This document shows positions 1 to 11,169 of a stretch of DNA of 64,000 nt, in pieces; position 1 is the first letter of the stretch; each line of letters begins with the position of its first letter. The notes below the pieces were generated by a model, which was not told the origin of the DNA, ran no database searches, and was given only the letters and a program-made list of their open reading frames with translations. This stretch comes from Halisarca cf. caerulea (Eukaryota; Porifera; Demospongiae; Chondrillida; Halisarcidae): assembly GCA_963170055.1 (NCBI GenBank), contig CAUJGJ010000444.1:6243118-6307117 (forward strand), given 5' to 3'. The translations under genes and the position numbers were made by a program.

Positions 1-200
1 ACCACACACGGCCGACAGCTCCAACACATCCATCACCACGCCAATTGCAAGCAGCAACAGGATAACTAACAGCAACAAAACGACGAGCAGCAACGGAGGC
101 ACCAACAGAATGACAAGAAGCACCAATAGAACAACAAGAAGTACCAATAGAGCGACAAGCATGGATATCAACAGAACAACAAGTACGCCCTACACACTAT
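1..200. repeat. AAC/AGC-rich low-complexity sequence
   Basis: Short units of the type caacag/aacaac/aagc recur across the first 200 bases. No gene is supported here. Reading it in any frame gives only Thr/Asn/Gln-rich low-complexity peptide. Confidence 0.6.
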
Positions 201-539
201 GTTGGACAAATCCACAAAGAATTCGATGCGAGAACATGTCCTCCATTGCTTCAGACTAACAACAAACACTATACCTTTCATTTTCCTCGGTTTTGTATTG
301 CTCAGTCTTTGTGTATCAACAAAACAGTATCAACAAAAAGGATTCATCTGGTACATGTGCTCCTGGATTCAACTGCAGCAGTCCAGATACAAAACATATA
401 CTGATAGTCTGTGAAGAAAGTACACCAACATCCGTATCTGCAGACTATCAGTGAAGGAATCAACATTTGTATCTGCAATCTCACCGGCATGTACTCCATG
501 GACAGCCACTTCCACTATGGTAGTAAGCTGGGAAGCGTC

Positions 540-725
540 TGCTCTGTCCAGCCCTGTCATCCCTGCACAGATGCAAACTGCTTCCATCAACATTACTCCA
601 TGCAAACACAGACTACCTTCACCAATGTTGCTTCATCCAGCCTTATCATCCCTATACAACATCCAGCCTTATCATCCCTATACAACATCCAGCCCTATCA
701 TCCCTATACAAACAAAGACTGGTAC
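540..725. repeat. Degenerate minisatellite, left of the hAT remnant
   Basis: Imperfect 20-40 bp units recur, containing 'atcccTGCACAG', 'acacagacTaCCTTCACC' and a doubled 'catccagccttatcatccc'. A related unit lies at 3325-3400, beyond the hAT remnant. The two ORFs in this stretch are products of the repeat and are not called as genes. Confidence 0.55.
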
Positions 726-849
726 CAACTTCACTGTATCCATCACAGTGCTGCCAACCATACAGTTTCATCCGTACAAAATACGGAAATTGAGCGATTC
801 ATACAGTAAATGGAAATGCAATGGGTAATACGGAAATTGTTTTTGTTAA

Positions 850-2907
850 TTGCTCAAAATGGCTGCCCATGGTAGACAAGGAGAAATACCAGCAGGAGAT
901 ATTGATAACGAGACTTCAACGCAAGCTTCCACCAATTTAAAGGCTTTGGGCCCACCTGAGAAGAAACTAAAGGCTATTTGTACCGGACGATTCAAGGCGT
1001 CGTGGCAGTTGCCAGCGCATATCACTAGGAGTGCAAAAGGCGAGTCGTTTGCTTATTGTAGTCTCTGTAGAAGCGATTTTAGTGTATTGCACGGGGGCTG
1101 AATGACGTTAAGCGTCATGTTCAAGGAACGGTGCACAAGAAAAGGCTGAAAGATGTTGAGCAAAGCGCACAAATCGGTGATTTTTGGGTGAGTCGAGTGT
1201 AGGAAAGTCAAGCCGTTCGGCACACACTTCCAAAGTTACTGCAGCTGAATTAGCAATGGTTCAATTCATTGCTATGCATAACCTTCCCTTTTTAGCTGCA
1301 GACCATCTTACGGATTTGTTTCCTAAAATGTTTCCCGATTCCAAAATTGCTGGGGATTTTTCATGCAAGCGCACTAAGACTCGATCTATCGTTTGTCATG
1401 CTCTAGAGCCTCACTTCAAAAAGCCTTTAGTTGAGTTAGCAAAGGTAGCACCTATCAATGTACTCTGCGATGAATCAAATGACAGAGGAGATGCTGAGAA
1501 GCTGCTCACTGTTCTTGTGCGTCTCTATGAGCCAACTGCTGGCAAAATTGCAACAAGGCATCTAGATACCGTCGGCATTACTGATTTTACAGGGTTGGGT
1601 ATATTCACTGCCATCAAATCTGTTCTCGATGCATATCAGATACCCTTTCATAACGTACTCAGCTTTACTTCCGATACATGCAATGTAATGAAAGGTGCCA
1701 GAAAGGGAGTAATAGCACACCTTAGAGAAGTGCAACCGAACATCATTGATGTTCATTGTATTTGCCACTTGGCAAATTTATGTGCAAGAGCAGCTGTGAA
1801 GGTAATTCCCCTAAAGGTCGATGATTTCTTGGTAGATATTTTTTACCATTTTCATTACAGTGTGAAGCGTGTCGTGTCACTAAAAGAGTATGCTGATTAT
1901 TGCTGTACTGAGTACAAGACCATTTTGAAACATGCTCAAACCCACTGGCTTTCTTTGGAGAGATCCGCCTTGCGCACATTGGACATGTGGGAACCCCTCA
2001 GCGAATACTTTATTACCCACCCTGATGCCAGTAAATCTGGCAAGGTCAAAGGTATAGCAGAAACCTTTAAGCAGCCATTAACCAAGGCATGGCTCCACTT
2101 TCTTTGCAGCATCTTCGCAATCTTAAATAAATTCAATTGTCTCTTCCAAGCATTGTCAACTTCAAAACCATATTGTCGTATTACATTAAGCCGGATATTT
2201 TGAGGGTTCCTATAGATAAGCTGATTGCTGCTGATCAAGACATTACTAATCCAACCAACTACTTGGGAAGGGAAGACATTTACATTGGAGATGCAACACC
2301 TCTTAGCCTTCAAGCAGCTACTGAAGAAGAGGTGACTACATTCTATGAAGGCGTTATTGCCTTTTATGAAGCTCTTGTGAAGAAGCAATTTAAATTGTTT
2401 CAATTTGGGTCGCCAATATTGGGAAAACTTAAATTTCTTGATGTGACCCAATGTCAAGATGTGAAAAGAGCAACATTTAATGCCATTTATGAAACCTTCC
2501 CCATACATTTTGATAAGGATCGAGTTGAGATGGAATACCGTGAATTTGCTATTGATGACACCATTTCACAGACGAAAAAGGATTTTAAAGAAGCATTTGA
2601 TTTTTGGTTGTATGTTAAAAGCCTCACATCTCCAATGGGGGAAACTAGATACGAAGAGCTGGCCAATCTTGCACTCTGCTTACTGTCCATTCCCACATCA
2701 AATGCCGACTCTGAGCGTGTGTTCAGTCTTGTGAGGAGGATCAAAACAGACTTTCGATCCTCTTTATCCACACAAAGTGTCTCATCACTGATATCATGCC
2801 ATTTCAACAACCTGGGACACTGTTGTGAAATGACAAGTTTTGACGAGGACTTGCTAAAACAGGTGAAATCATGCACTTCAGCTGCCATGAAAGAAGGTTC
2901 CAAGTAG
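850..2907 (+). pseudogene. hAT-superfamily transposase (ZNF862-like), frameshifted
   Basis: This is a broken hAT transposase, an enzyme that excises and inserts its own element in the nucleus. It starts at the ATG at 859 with a BED/TTF-type zinc-finger region (W..P.HI, FAYCSLC, then H..G..H after a one-base frameshift near 1098). A second frameshift lies near 1185. The RNase H-like core follows, with FTSDTCNVMKG and VHCICHLANLCA. A third shift, probably with a small deletion, lies near 2140. The C-terminus keeps the hAT dimerisation signature SNADSERVFSLVRRI at about 2698-2745. The family usually runs 600-900 residues and the summed pieces fit that. Terminal repeats and an 8-bp target duplication could not be placed with certainty. 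Family assignment is strong; it cannot be active. Confidence 0.85.
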
Positions 2908-3324
2908 CTAGACATTAACAAAGTTCACATTTAGGATGTCATATTAGTGATTACATATCATGGAACTTGAGTTATTATATATATATAGAGTAGGGAATGT
3001 GATTACCAATGTACTGCAGACTATATTATGTAATATATAGCTGTATTAATTTTTTGTTTTAATAAACTTACTGTATCTGAACTATCATGCATAATATTGT
3101 ATACTTTGCTTTACTATACATCATGTATTACTACCTGATTCATTTTTGATTCCCTGTTAGAAATGGATAACCAATGGCATATTATAGCAGTGTAGTGTAG
3201 TCTATACTGCCACAAAATTGCATTTACACATGCAGACATAAGAATACTGAAATGACTTCAAAAATACTGAAATGAGCAACCACTACTACTGAAATTGATA
3301 CTTGGAGGTTGGCAGTACTGCCAT

Positions 3325-3400
3325 CACTATCATCCCTGTGCAGAGGTAAATTTCATAAGCTCTAATCCCTGTGCAGACACACAGACTGCCTTCACCAATG
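3325..3400. repeat. Minisatellite, right of the hAT remnant
   Basis: Two units beginning 'atccctgtgcag' and one 'acagactgccttcaccaatg' match the array at 540-725 in the same orientation. This implies the hAT element landed inside, or was later flanked by, a dispersed repeat. Confidence 0.5.
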
Positions 3401-3402
3401 TT

Positions 3403-3827
3403 CGACAACCAGCTATCATTTGCCAGTGTACACACAGCGATGTGGCTCCAGAAAGTGTCCTTGTAAGAAAGCTGGATCAGCTTGCGGATTAGGATGCCAT
3501 ACTGGAAGGACATGCTGCAATACAACTGGCCAAAGCAAGCAGAATAGCATGACTTCGACCAGCTATGAAGACTTGACAACAGAGACAGACAATTTCTGGC
3601 TTGATATTGGTAGTACTCATTTATCCAGCAAGAGACAGTCACCTGCCTGGCTAAATAACCACCACATGACAGCTGCACAGTTCTTACTGAAAGAACAACA
3701 TCAACATAATATTTCAGTTATGCAGTCACCTATCCTTCAGTGTACCAGGGAATGGAGGAGACCAAGCTTTTCTGGGCTTGGTATACAGTACAGAAAACTT
3801 GCAGTCTCGCATGCGATGGTTTGGTGA
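3403..3827 (+). pseudogene. Cys-rich (CXC-like) protein fragment
   Basis: An open frame carries QRCGSRKCPCKKAG followed by C-x3-C-x5-CC, which resembles the CXC/tesmin-like cysteine motif found in many transposon-linked proteins of basal animals. About 70 residues later comes WLNNHHMTAAQFLLKEQ. Similar WL..HH..AA..LL segments precede Ulp1-like peptidase regions in mobile-element proteins; that comparison is from memory and is inference. No catalytic region follows and the frame stops at 3827. It begins right at the end of the minisatellite, so it is probably a truncated copy. Function is not established. Confidence 0.4.
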
Positions 3828-5560
3828 TCACGTAATAATTGCACGAAACTACCGCGAGTGAAAGAACGAGATCGCATGCAACATTCATGCAAAATCTTGA
3901 GCACGAACATCATCTTTAGACTGTAATTTTCTTTAGACTATAGTCGTGAGAATTACAAATGTTCTCCCTGAAAAACACACTGCCCTGAATTGGTAGTCAT
4001 CTTTCCCAACAGTTTTGACTTGTCGTTCAGTCAGTTTATCATCCTGAGCCATAGCTTCGTATAAAAACGTGCACATGCAGGCGTGTCTGTCTTCGGTCTT
4101 CCCAAACACTTTCTGTTCTTAACCATCCCTGTTGCTTGGTAGTACTCGCCACCGTTTGATGCACATGTCCGCTCAAAGACACAGTTATAATAAATGCTTT
4201 AGAAGATTCTAAAGTACTACTTATACAAAAATCGAATGAATTCAAAGGAAGTTACCGTACGGTATTTATTTTACTTATATCAGGTCTCTGTAATTTGGAA
4301 ATCTGTCTATTTCTGGTAGTGATCATCGTCTATAAGAGTCTGCTATTCGCGCGATCTCAAAGGGCAGTCTTGTGTGATCACGCAATATTTGCTTGATATC
4401 ACGCACTATCTCGCGAGTGGGTCGTGCAAGATTTCACGAAATAGTGCAAGTAACTTTTGACTTGTACTGTATGTACCGAAGGGAGTATTTGTTGATGAAT
4501 AAGGTGTACATATACACATGATCGTTATCCATTCAAAGACACATTATCAATACCTGTCACTTTGTAGGTAATGTAGTTGCCAGGAAGGAAGACAGCACCA
4601 CAGCAAATCAACTACTTGCTACAGTCTGTGCTCCATCATTGTCCCTAATGACAACACAAGATACCAACAATGCACCACCCACTGGGCTACACTGAGGGTG
4701 CAAATGAGCAGATTACCGCAGAAAGACAAAATATCACATTAGTGCACTAACATCCCAACTGTAAGCAGAAAACTGCACTCAAAATGCAATGTAAGGAGCT
4801 CCAAACAACTCCTCAGTCAATCATATGAGAATTCATCACATAGTAGCAGCATGTCACAAGATCTTGTCATGATTCTGAGGGATAACCAGGCTGAAGTGGA
4901 AACTACCAAACATGGTATTTGTGTAATCATTCTGGGAGCAGCAGATGAAGGCATTTCAAGCTTCATCCTCCACAAGCCATACAGTGCAAACCTACAGTTG
5001 TTTGCTAGTGTCTGTATTTGAGGCACAAGTCAAGGGCAGCTTACGAATTGCTGAGAGAAAGTGGAATTCATGAGCTACCATCACAGTACACACTGTGTGT
5101 GCATTTCTTTGGTATGTTAATGTAAATCTTTTTGTCTGCTATCAAATAGGATTTGTCAGAGACCAACAATCTCATTGACGTAGTAATGCCTAGCTAACCA
5201 TCAGACTAGCATGTACAGTGGCCACATTTCTGGTGTGGAGGTTACCACCTAACCTTATTTATCCATATGTACACTTTCCAGCGACAATAGTAATTGGTAA
5301 ACATTTGTACGAACCAACTTGTGAAGTGGTGTACAGACAGTTAGAAGATGGGGTTGAAGGTTAGGGAAGACAAATATTTACTGGACACTAGGTTGTATGC
5401 ACTTGTTACCTATATGTATTATATGTATTATGCTGCATGTTTTGACAAGCACAGCAGATGGGGTAAGAAGCAATTGGAAGCTCTTCCACATATCAAGTGG
5501 GGAAAAAGCACCATCACTACCAACTCACTGTGTCAACCCATACAGCAGTCCAACTAAAAA
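3828..5560. other. No gene recognised; scattered GTGATCACG-type repeats
   Basis: Related segments at about 3825-3900 and 4370-4450 share 'gtgatcacg', 'taattgc' and 'gcgag' elements, and similar words recur at 8480-8510. The short ORFs here (for example 4817-5026 on the minus strand) show no recognisable domain or codon signal. Nothing else is supported. Confidence 0.4.
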
Positions 5561-5566
5561 TATATA

Positions 5567-6175
5567 CAGTAAAACCTCACTAATCCAACTTCTGAATAAT
5601 CTGGAAACCTTGCCAATTCAACAAGTTTCCTTTTCACTGGCAGTTTATGTATGTTGACTGGCTCTAATAATCAGGAATTCTTCCTATTCCGGAAACCGAC
5701 TGCTTATGATGTTGCCTAATATGGTGAACACAACTTTGATGGACTGACAAAATGGCAGCAGGTGGAAGACTAGCCAAGTGCTTTCACAAGGAACTAACTT
5801 CAGACATAATAGTGGCTAGTGATCGAAAACTGAAGCCTACCCAACAGCAACTAGGAGAAGAATTTGGAATTGGGAGGATCACTGTAAGCGATATTCTTCA
5901 CAAGTATGACGCCTATAAGAGTCAATGGGAAAACAATCTGTACAGTAAACACCAGTGCCTAAACAAGGCAACTTAGCTAGATTCTTTCAACAACCTTACT
6001 TTTGACTTCTTCTGTAAGGCTATAGATCCAAGGGAATCCTGATCAGCAGGCCAATGCTTCAGAAGAAAGCATTGGAATTTGCTGAAGAGTTAGAAGTAAA
6101 CAACTTTCAAGCCAGCAATGGGTGGCTTACTAACTGGAAAGCAAGGTATTCTATCAAACAATTCTTCTTTCCACT
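5567..6175 (+). mobile_element. Tigger/pogo-like element, 5' fragment
   Basis: The left terminus CAGTAAAACCTC begins at 5567 just after a TA, the classic pogo/Tigger end. The frame from the ATG at 5752 gives a CENP-B-type N-terminal helix-turn-helix (RKLKPTQQQLGEEFGIGRITVSDIL). After stops, a Tc5-type DNA-binding segment (LQKKALEFAEEL, then FQASNGWLTNWKAR) reads to about 6165. The DDE catalytic domain is missing because a minus-strand DIRS fragment joins at about 6170. It differs in TIR and sequence from the pogo family at 51-58 kb. Non-functional. Confidence 0.75.
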
Positions 6176-6690
6176 GTATTGTCTCTCCAATCCTCCACAT
6201 CTCTTGAAAACAGCCCAATGATACAATAGTGCCCTGCCCTAGCTGCAGGGTGTGGGGGTCCGGAGAGTGCATCAGGAGAGCAGCATCCTTGACTGAGGAG
6301 TAGTCCTTGTGTGAGCTGGTGACAGAAGGCGTCGTTCACGCTGTACCCGTTGGGCGGTGAGAGGTCCACAATGAACCACCATTTCCAAGGGTCTTTTTGG
6401 GATTACAGCAATGCTGCTGGTATTCAGACCTGTGCAGGCTTCAGGTGGGAACAGACCCAGCAGGTGCCCCTGTGCTAGCTGCTGGGATAGTTAGGTGTGG
6501 ACTGCACATGTTCAGAAGCTGAGGGAGTGTATCAGGGTGTGGAGCGGTATTGAGGCTACACTTGTAGACCAATCCAGAATCCCCTCTTGCATCCCTTGGA
6601 GAATGTGCCTTGTCCACTCCTGATTGGGTGTGTGTGACCGAAAGCTGTGCGTCATGCTTCAATGTGCAGTATGGAGGTCACTGGATGCGA
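6175..6690 (-). pseudogene. DIRS-type reverse transcriptase fragment
   Basis: Read on the minus strand, the sequence gives HTPNQEWTRHILQGMQEG, then a stop-ridden stretch with GVIPK-like IAVIPKRPLEM, then the RT block DLSPPNGYSVNDAF. These match, in order, the start of the DIRS RT domain also present at 59400-59900 (HPNQSWVVCLLSGI and VDMSFPDGYSVN). Several frameshifts and stops interrupt it, and palm motif C is absent. It abuts the Tigger fragment and is a dead scrap. Confidence 0.65.
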
Positions 6691-6699
6691 GAGTGCTGC

Positions 6700-7090
6700 T
6701 GGGGGAACTCCCTGGTTCCATGGGTTGGGATAGGGTGGCTGCTGGAGCTTGGATAACTGTCTTCCCAAGAGGTTGGCCATTGTGGTGGAGGTGAATGCAG
6801 GGAGGGGCGCGGGCAGGTCACCTATTGGAAGGGAGGGATGGTAGCTACTGTTACCTTGGACCCTTTGTGTGTCACATGCTTATGATATATGGGCAAACCT
6901 TGGCACAGCTCACCTGACCCTGGCACATGTGTCAGCATGCGGGGTGGGGGTGGGGGGAGTCGCACAGTCATCGTTAGATATTCTACTGACATGGTACTTA
7001 TATCAAATGCATTGTCACTATAATATGAAACAATACCCACCATGTGGACAAGTACCCGGCATCACAACACAACCAGAAGACAATATATAG
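6700..7090. other. No gene recognised
   Basis: G-rich unique sequence with a short gtggggg tract near 6940. I see no domain, repeat or terminal structure here. Confidence 0.3.
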
Positions 7091-7096
7091 GAGAAG

Positions 7097-7250
7097 AAGC
7101 AATTTGAGTTTAAAAAACTTGTGGGCTGCCCATGGCCCTGAAAACTCAAATCACTTGGAAATTGTTGTTATTCGTGAAACTAACACTTCAAACAACTCTT
7201 GTTGTAAAAGACTCTTTGCTGATGAAGTGAAGAGCGAAGGTGCAAATTAG
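7097..7250 (+). mobile_element. Hairpin-ended element, head fragment (copy D)
   Basis: It begins with the family's 15-bp inverted arms (AAGCAATTTGAGTTT and its complement about 46 bases later) enclosing a smaller GC stem (gggctgcc/ggccc). The family body word 'aaaagactctttgctgat' follows. Homology to copies at 9801 and 50419 fades at about 7250, exactly where RecQ-like coding sequence starts. This may therefore be the true 5' end of a helicase-bearing element. Confidence 0.6.
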
Positions 7251-7261
7251 TTTAGCCGTTA

Positions 7262-8301
7262 AAGTGCTACTAGAAGGCAGGGACATTTTTGCACAGTTTC
7301 CAACTGGCTTTGGCAAGACGATAACCACAGCTGGTATTGTTGCCCCTTGTCTTCGATTTTTAGGGGCTGCCGCAGGCAGCCCCTATATTGTTTTCATTTG
7401 GACTTCCGGTGTGTAACGCTCGTCCGATATATATATATATATATATATATAATATGGATTTGAAGAAAAGTCTTATAATAGAGAATTTATATAATAGTAA
7501 TAGAGAAGTATGAATTTATACAGGAATGAGTTATAGGAATTGTTTTGAAAACAATTGCCAAATATGGTAATTGTTTTCAAAACAATTGTCCAGTTACAAT
7601 AAACAGTATGTTCAATGAATGTTCAGCTGTGCACTTACACTCCAATGCTTAGCAAGTGATTCGAGTGCGTGGGGCGGCAGCCCCCACGAGTTTTTAACTC
7701 GAATTACTTATTATCAAGCTTACATACTGGGGACTTCTTTAGTGTTGTGCTCGTCTCCCCTGATCACACCGATGGAAGACCAAATAGAACGTTTGCAGCT
7801 AAGGGGATTGCAAGTGGCCCTTCAGCAAAGCAGAGTGGATCTGCAGGTGACACTAGAAGGTCCCAATAATGGTGATTATCAAATGTTATTGTTCATTGCC
7901 AATGAGTACATGAGAAAGTACATACAAAAGGTGGTCAAGCAAATAGCGTGATGGGTGGTGGTGGTTGACAAGGCACACTGTGTTGTGACAAAGGATGCTC
8001 ATTTGGTAAAGCTCTACCCAGTTCTATCCAGCCACAAACAGGTGAAAATGTTCATCCTTTGCAGGCAAGGATCTGTGAAATCCGCAGTCTCTTGTATTCT
8101 GAAGTACAATTCCTTCTAATAACAGTAACAACTGAGGTGAAAATGAGGGAGACAGTATTGAAGACACTAGGGATGACAAAGTGCGCATATCATCCAACAG
8201 TCAGAAGATTGGATTAAAACATACTATGGGGTGATGAAGACAACCAGTCTAGACAAGGTGGCTGATACACTGGTGGATGGACTTCGAAAGTTACCCTAGA
8301 T
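7262..8301 (+). pseudogene. RecQ-like DNA helicase fragment, interrupted
   Basis: The frame through 7262-7350 reads VLLEGRDIFAQFPTGFGKT, a Walker A / helicase motif I of RecQ type. After the insertion at about 7358-7709, the frame resumes with VSPLITPMEDQIERL, matching the RecQ motif Ia region (VSPL..LM.DQ). Near 7960 comes a DEAH-like box (VDKAHCV, D-K-A-H rather than D-E-A-H), then RETVLKTLGM and, after a frameshift, YYGVMKTTSLDKVADTLVDGLRKLP. Only the first RecA-like domain and the start of the second are visible; RQC and HRDC regions are absent. Stops and frameshifts show it is dead. RecQ enzymes unwind DNA 3'-5' in the nucleus; this fragment may derive from a mobile element (see copy D). 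Confidence 0.7.
7358..7709 (-). mobile_element. Hairpin-ended element, full copy in reverse (copy C)
   Basis: In reverse relative to copies A and B, it starts with a perfect GC hairpin (GGGGCTGCC gca GGCAGCCCC, 7363-7383) followed by 'tatattgttttca'. It contains a (TA)n tract at about 7427-7450 and ends with the double hairpin (arms AAGTGATTCGAGT at 7654-7666 and their complement at 7697-7709, inner stem GTGGGG/CCCCAC). It splits the RecQ-like gene. No coding capacity. Confidence 0.75.
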
Positions 8302-8570
8302 CCTCCCCTGTAGGAGGAATACATCCTCCCCTGTAGGATTCCTGGAATACAAACTTTATTCTCATTATAACACTGTGCTACGGTATAGAACAAAAAAGTT
8401 ACGTTAAGAAATGCTGTCACGACTGAATCACCCCGTATGTAGTAGCTACATGATTACACGCCTTTTGAGATATGTGATCACGTCTGAACAACTACGTGAT
8501 CACGACAATGAAAGTTATTTACCCCAAGAAGCGTGATTTTGCAGATTCAGAAGGTTACTAATAGCGTTTG
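8302..8570. repeat. Short palindromic repeats
   Basis: Two copies of 'atcctcccctgtagga' occur at about 8300-8345, then several 'gtgatcacg' words up to 8515. No gene is seen. Confidence 0.4.
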
Positions 8571-8576
8571 ATTGAA

Positions 8577-9020
8577 AAAACCGTCGATCTCGGCGCGTTT
8601 ACTTTCCTGCAAAATGTTCTACAATTGTGATATTTCAAAACAGTTCACCGTTGTCTTCTTCAGGTAAATATGCCAATATTCACCTGAAGAATATGTTTTT
8701 TCAGAAACTCATAGAAACGGGGACAATTGCGAGGAAGCCAGGGTCAGGGAGACTGTCTAAAGTCACCAGCGAAGTGGAATGGATTATTGAAGCAGAGATG
8801 ACTAAAGATGACGAAACCACCGTTGAGCAGCTGCAAAATCTGCTACAGAATCAAGGACATCATCTATCGTGACCAACAATTCTTCACTGTCGGAAGAATC
8901 TAGGATGGAGTACATGGGGAGCAACATATTGCCAGATGATTTGCGAGCAGAACAAGTTTTTTTAAGTGGCTAGATTGGGCTAAAACAGTGCTAACAAAAA
9001 TTTTGACAATGTCATCTGGA
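8577..9020 (+). pseudogene. Tc1/mariner transposase, N-terminal fragment
   Basis: The frame gives TGTIARKPGSGRLSKVT, KDDETTVEQLQNLL and, after a stop at 8870, TILHCRKNLGWS and KWLDWAKT. These follow the order of the paired helix-turn-helix domain and the linker before the first catalytic Asp. They correspond closely to the better copy at 43169 (GGIGRKPGS, KDDELSLEDF, LHRWRQELGWT). The catalytic domain is absent beyond about 9020. Confidence 0.7.
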
Positions 9021-9420
9021 CAGACAAAATGTCTATGCAATTGGAGTGCCACAGCATGGTGTCTTCCATGTGCTGCAGTTTGGCTTCTTGTGGTGATGGC
9101 TCATTCCTTGCTTCCATGTCTTGTATGGACAAGTCCTCAAACATTGTTCCTGGTGAACATAGCCTGAACAATTCTTCATCTTCTGGTGGCCAGGGCTGAT
9201 AGATGATATTATCCGGTGACCAGAGTGGATGCATTTCTTCCTTTCCTCCTACCACCTTATTATTCGTTCACTGCTTCCTCTGGATTCCTACTGTCAGTCC
9301 TTTGCATTGCCTCCGCAAATTCACATCCTTGTCCGCCTTGCCTGTAGGGTGTCCCTTGATAAGGGACGTACAGGTGGTGCTGATACTGTTGAAACTGTCC
9401 GATTTATGGGGTAGAGAGAG
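9020..9420. other. No gene confidently recognised
   Basis: A minus-strand frame at 8980-9255 is rich in Glu and Pro and could be an exon remnant, but it overlaps the Tc1 fragment and shows no motif. Nothing else is supported. Confidence 0.25.
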
Positions 9421-9422
9421 TC

Positions 9423-9700
9423 ATGGAACATGGACTAGGAAGAGTACGATTACCTGGACTAGTGTGGAAGAGTAGGATTACCTGGACTAGTGCAAAAGAT
9501 CAACATCTGTTGGAGCTGTACCAGCTTAACTCAGCTGATCCGTCACTGGGTGTGGCCAAGAGGCTCCTTCAGAATTGGAGATCACACTATGCAGAGTACC
9601 CCACCACAGCAAATGCGATGGTGAAGGGGGTAATCGTGAATTCTGATAGGAAAGGATCAGTAATCTCTGTTCACATGGTAGTAGAATGGTATATGCCCCC
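9423..9700 (+). pseudogene. Retroelement-like HTH/Myb fragment
   Basis: The frame reads RITWTSAKDQHLLELYQLNSADPSLGVAKRLLQNWRSHY. The pattern W-(x)5-D-x2-LL-x-LY followed by a basic W helix resembles the Myb-like DNA-binding leader seen in several retroelement proteins. The repeated phrase 'ggattacctggactagtg' just upstream (9450-9490) is a 27-bp duplication. The ORF then runs into a (TA)n tract. Identification is tentative. Confidence 0.35.
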
Positions 9701-9720
9701 AGCCACATCAAAGATACACC

Positions 9721-9721
9721 C

Positions 9722-9770
<49 letters not shown>
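9721..9770. repeat. (TA)n microsatellite
   Basis: About 25 uninterrupted TA dinucleotides. The Tyr/Ile peptides read across it are artefacts. Confidence 0.95.
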
Positions 9771-9771
<1 letters not shown>

Positions 9772-9800
9772 CAGCATGATTGCTGTTTTAGATCACAAAC

Positions 9801-10008
9801 AAGCGATTCGAGTTTAAAAAACTCGTGGGCCGCCTACGGCCCTGGAAACTCGAATCGCTTGGAAATCGTCGTTATTGACTAAAATAATACTTCGAAGAAC
9901 TCTTCTGGTCGAAAAGACTCTTCGCTGATAAAATCAGGAGCAAACGAATGAATTTCACCGAAATATAGCCGAAAGATTACGTACCGACTTTGCGTCCGCC
10001 ATGTTGTT

Positions 10009-10050
<42 letters not shown>

Positions 10051-10129
10051 TTGACATCGTTACGGATGTTCCGGACACTTCCGGTGAAAGTAAACACAAT
10101 ATAGGGCCGCCGGAAGGCGGCCCAAAAAA
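9801..10129 (+). mobile_element. Hairpin-ended element, full copy (copy A)
   Basis: About 329 bp. The head has 15-bp perfect inverted arms (AAGCGATTCGAGTTT and complement) enclosing a GC stem (GGGCCGcc/tacGGCCC). The body contains 'cgaaaagactcttcgctgat', a (TA)n tract at about 10013-10041, and the conserved 'ttccggacacttccggtgaaa'. The tail is a perfect hairpin GGGCCGCC ggaa GGCGGCCC (10104-10123) followed by A-rich sequence. No ORF. Near-identical to copy B at 50419. Confidence 0.85.
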
Positions 10130-11165
10130 TGACAATAATTCTGTGTACTCCAGCCAGCGGTAGCTTTGTGAATTATAAGCATGACAATAACCATCCCCAC
10201 TGCAATTTCCTCATGTGGCCCAATTAATATAGTATGCTTAATATAATTTGTAGCTTAACCAAAGGTTAAGCGAGGTTAATGGACGTAGTGGTGCCAATGG
10301 GTACAGCTGCAGTCCATATATTATATCTCCTCGCACCTCATATTATAGATATGCAAACCTAGGCACTAAAGGTACATACATAATACACCTCAGTGGGGTT
10401 ATTCATGGGTGAGTCAAGCTGCCACTATGGTTGCCCGCGAATTGCGTGCCCTCGCGGGGGATTCACTGCACGCCAGGGCCAGCGTTCCCTTAACATTAGC
10501 GTCCGTAGTAACCTCTCATTCTGTTGGCAACAACTGACGCAAAGAACTCCCACCCAGTCGTTCCTCCTTATTTGCTCGTATGGCTGAACAAGTGAACCCC
10601 CGTCCGCCTCTTCCTCCGCGGTTGCGGAGCTTACTTCCCTCGTGTCGGCGTTGAAGTCTCAATTGGACCAACAAAAAACAATCCAGGCCTCCATTCTGCA
10701 GCAATTGAGCGTTCTACAAGAACAGTCGCTGCCCCGTACCCCTAACCCCTCAGCACAGGTCGACGGCACACCAGCGCCCCCTCCTCCAGGCCCCTCCGAA
10801 AGCTCTCGAGGTTAGTTTTAGTCCGCTCCGCTACACACGCCCCCCCCCCCCCTCTTTCTTGTGCTACTGATGTTTATGTTTTTATTTTCTAGTAATTGCC
10901 CCCCCCCTGCCTTAAGCAGAAACTGTGGTCACCTCCCTTCGCCTTGGGTTCGCCTCTTATACCTAATGTTGTAATAACAGTTGACCTTGTACAACACCCT
11001 GCTGCTGACTTCCTAGCTGCTTCGTCAGCTTGGGGTTATAACTCTTGGCTACCGTTAGCTTGTATTAGTATGTAGTGTTAGTGGGCTGAGTTGGTTCCTG
11101 CTTGGCACCATACCTCACTGCGGGTAAGGAAGTGCTATCCCTGGTTAAAAAAAAAGAAAAAAAAG
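10130..11165. other. Leader region of DIRS element 1
   Basis: No clear gene. The phrase 'gttaatggacgtagtggtgccaatggg' near 10278 is similar to one at 47020. Homopolymer C tracts lie at 10840 and 10902. A short open stretch near 10590-10800 (PRLRSLLPSCRR-like) could be 5' gag-adjacent sequence but cannot be assigned. Confidence 0.35.
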
Positions 11166-11169
11166 AAAA

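Noticed and set aside
8980..9255. Minus-strand ORF rich in Glu/Pro
   Set aside because: Overlaps the Tc1 fragment, has no motif or homologue that I recognise, and no splice support.
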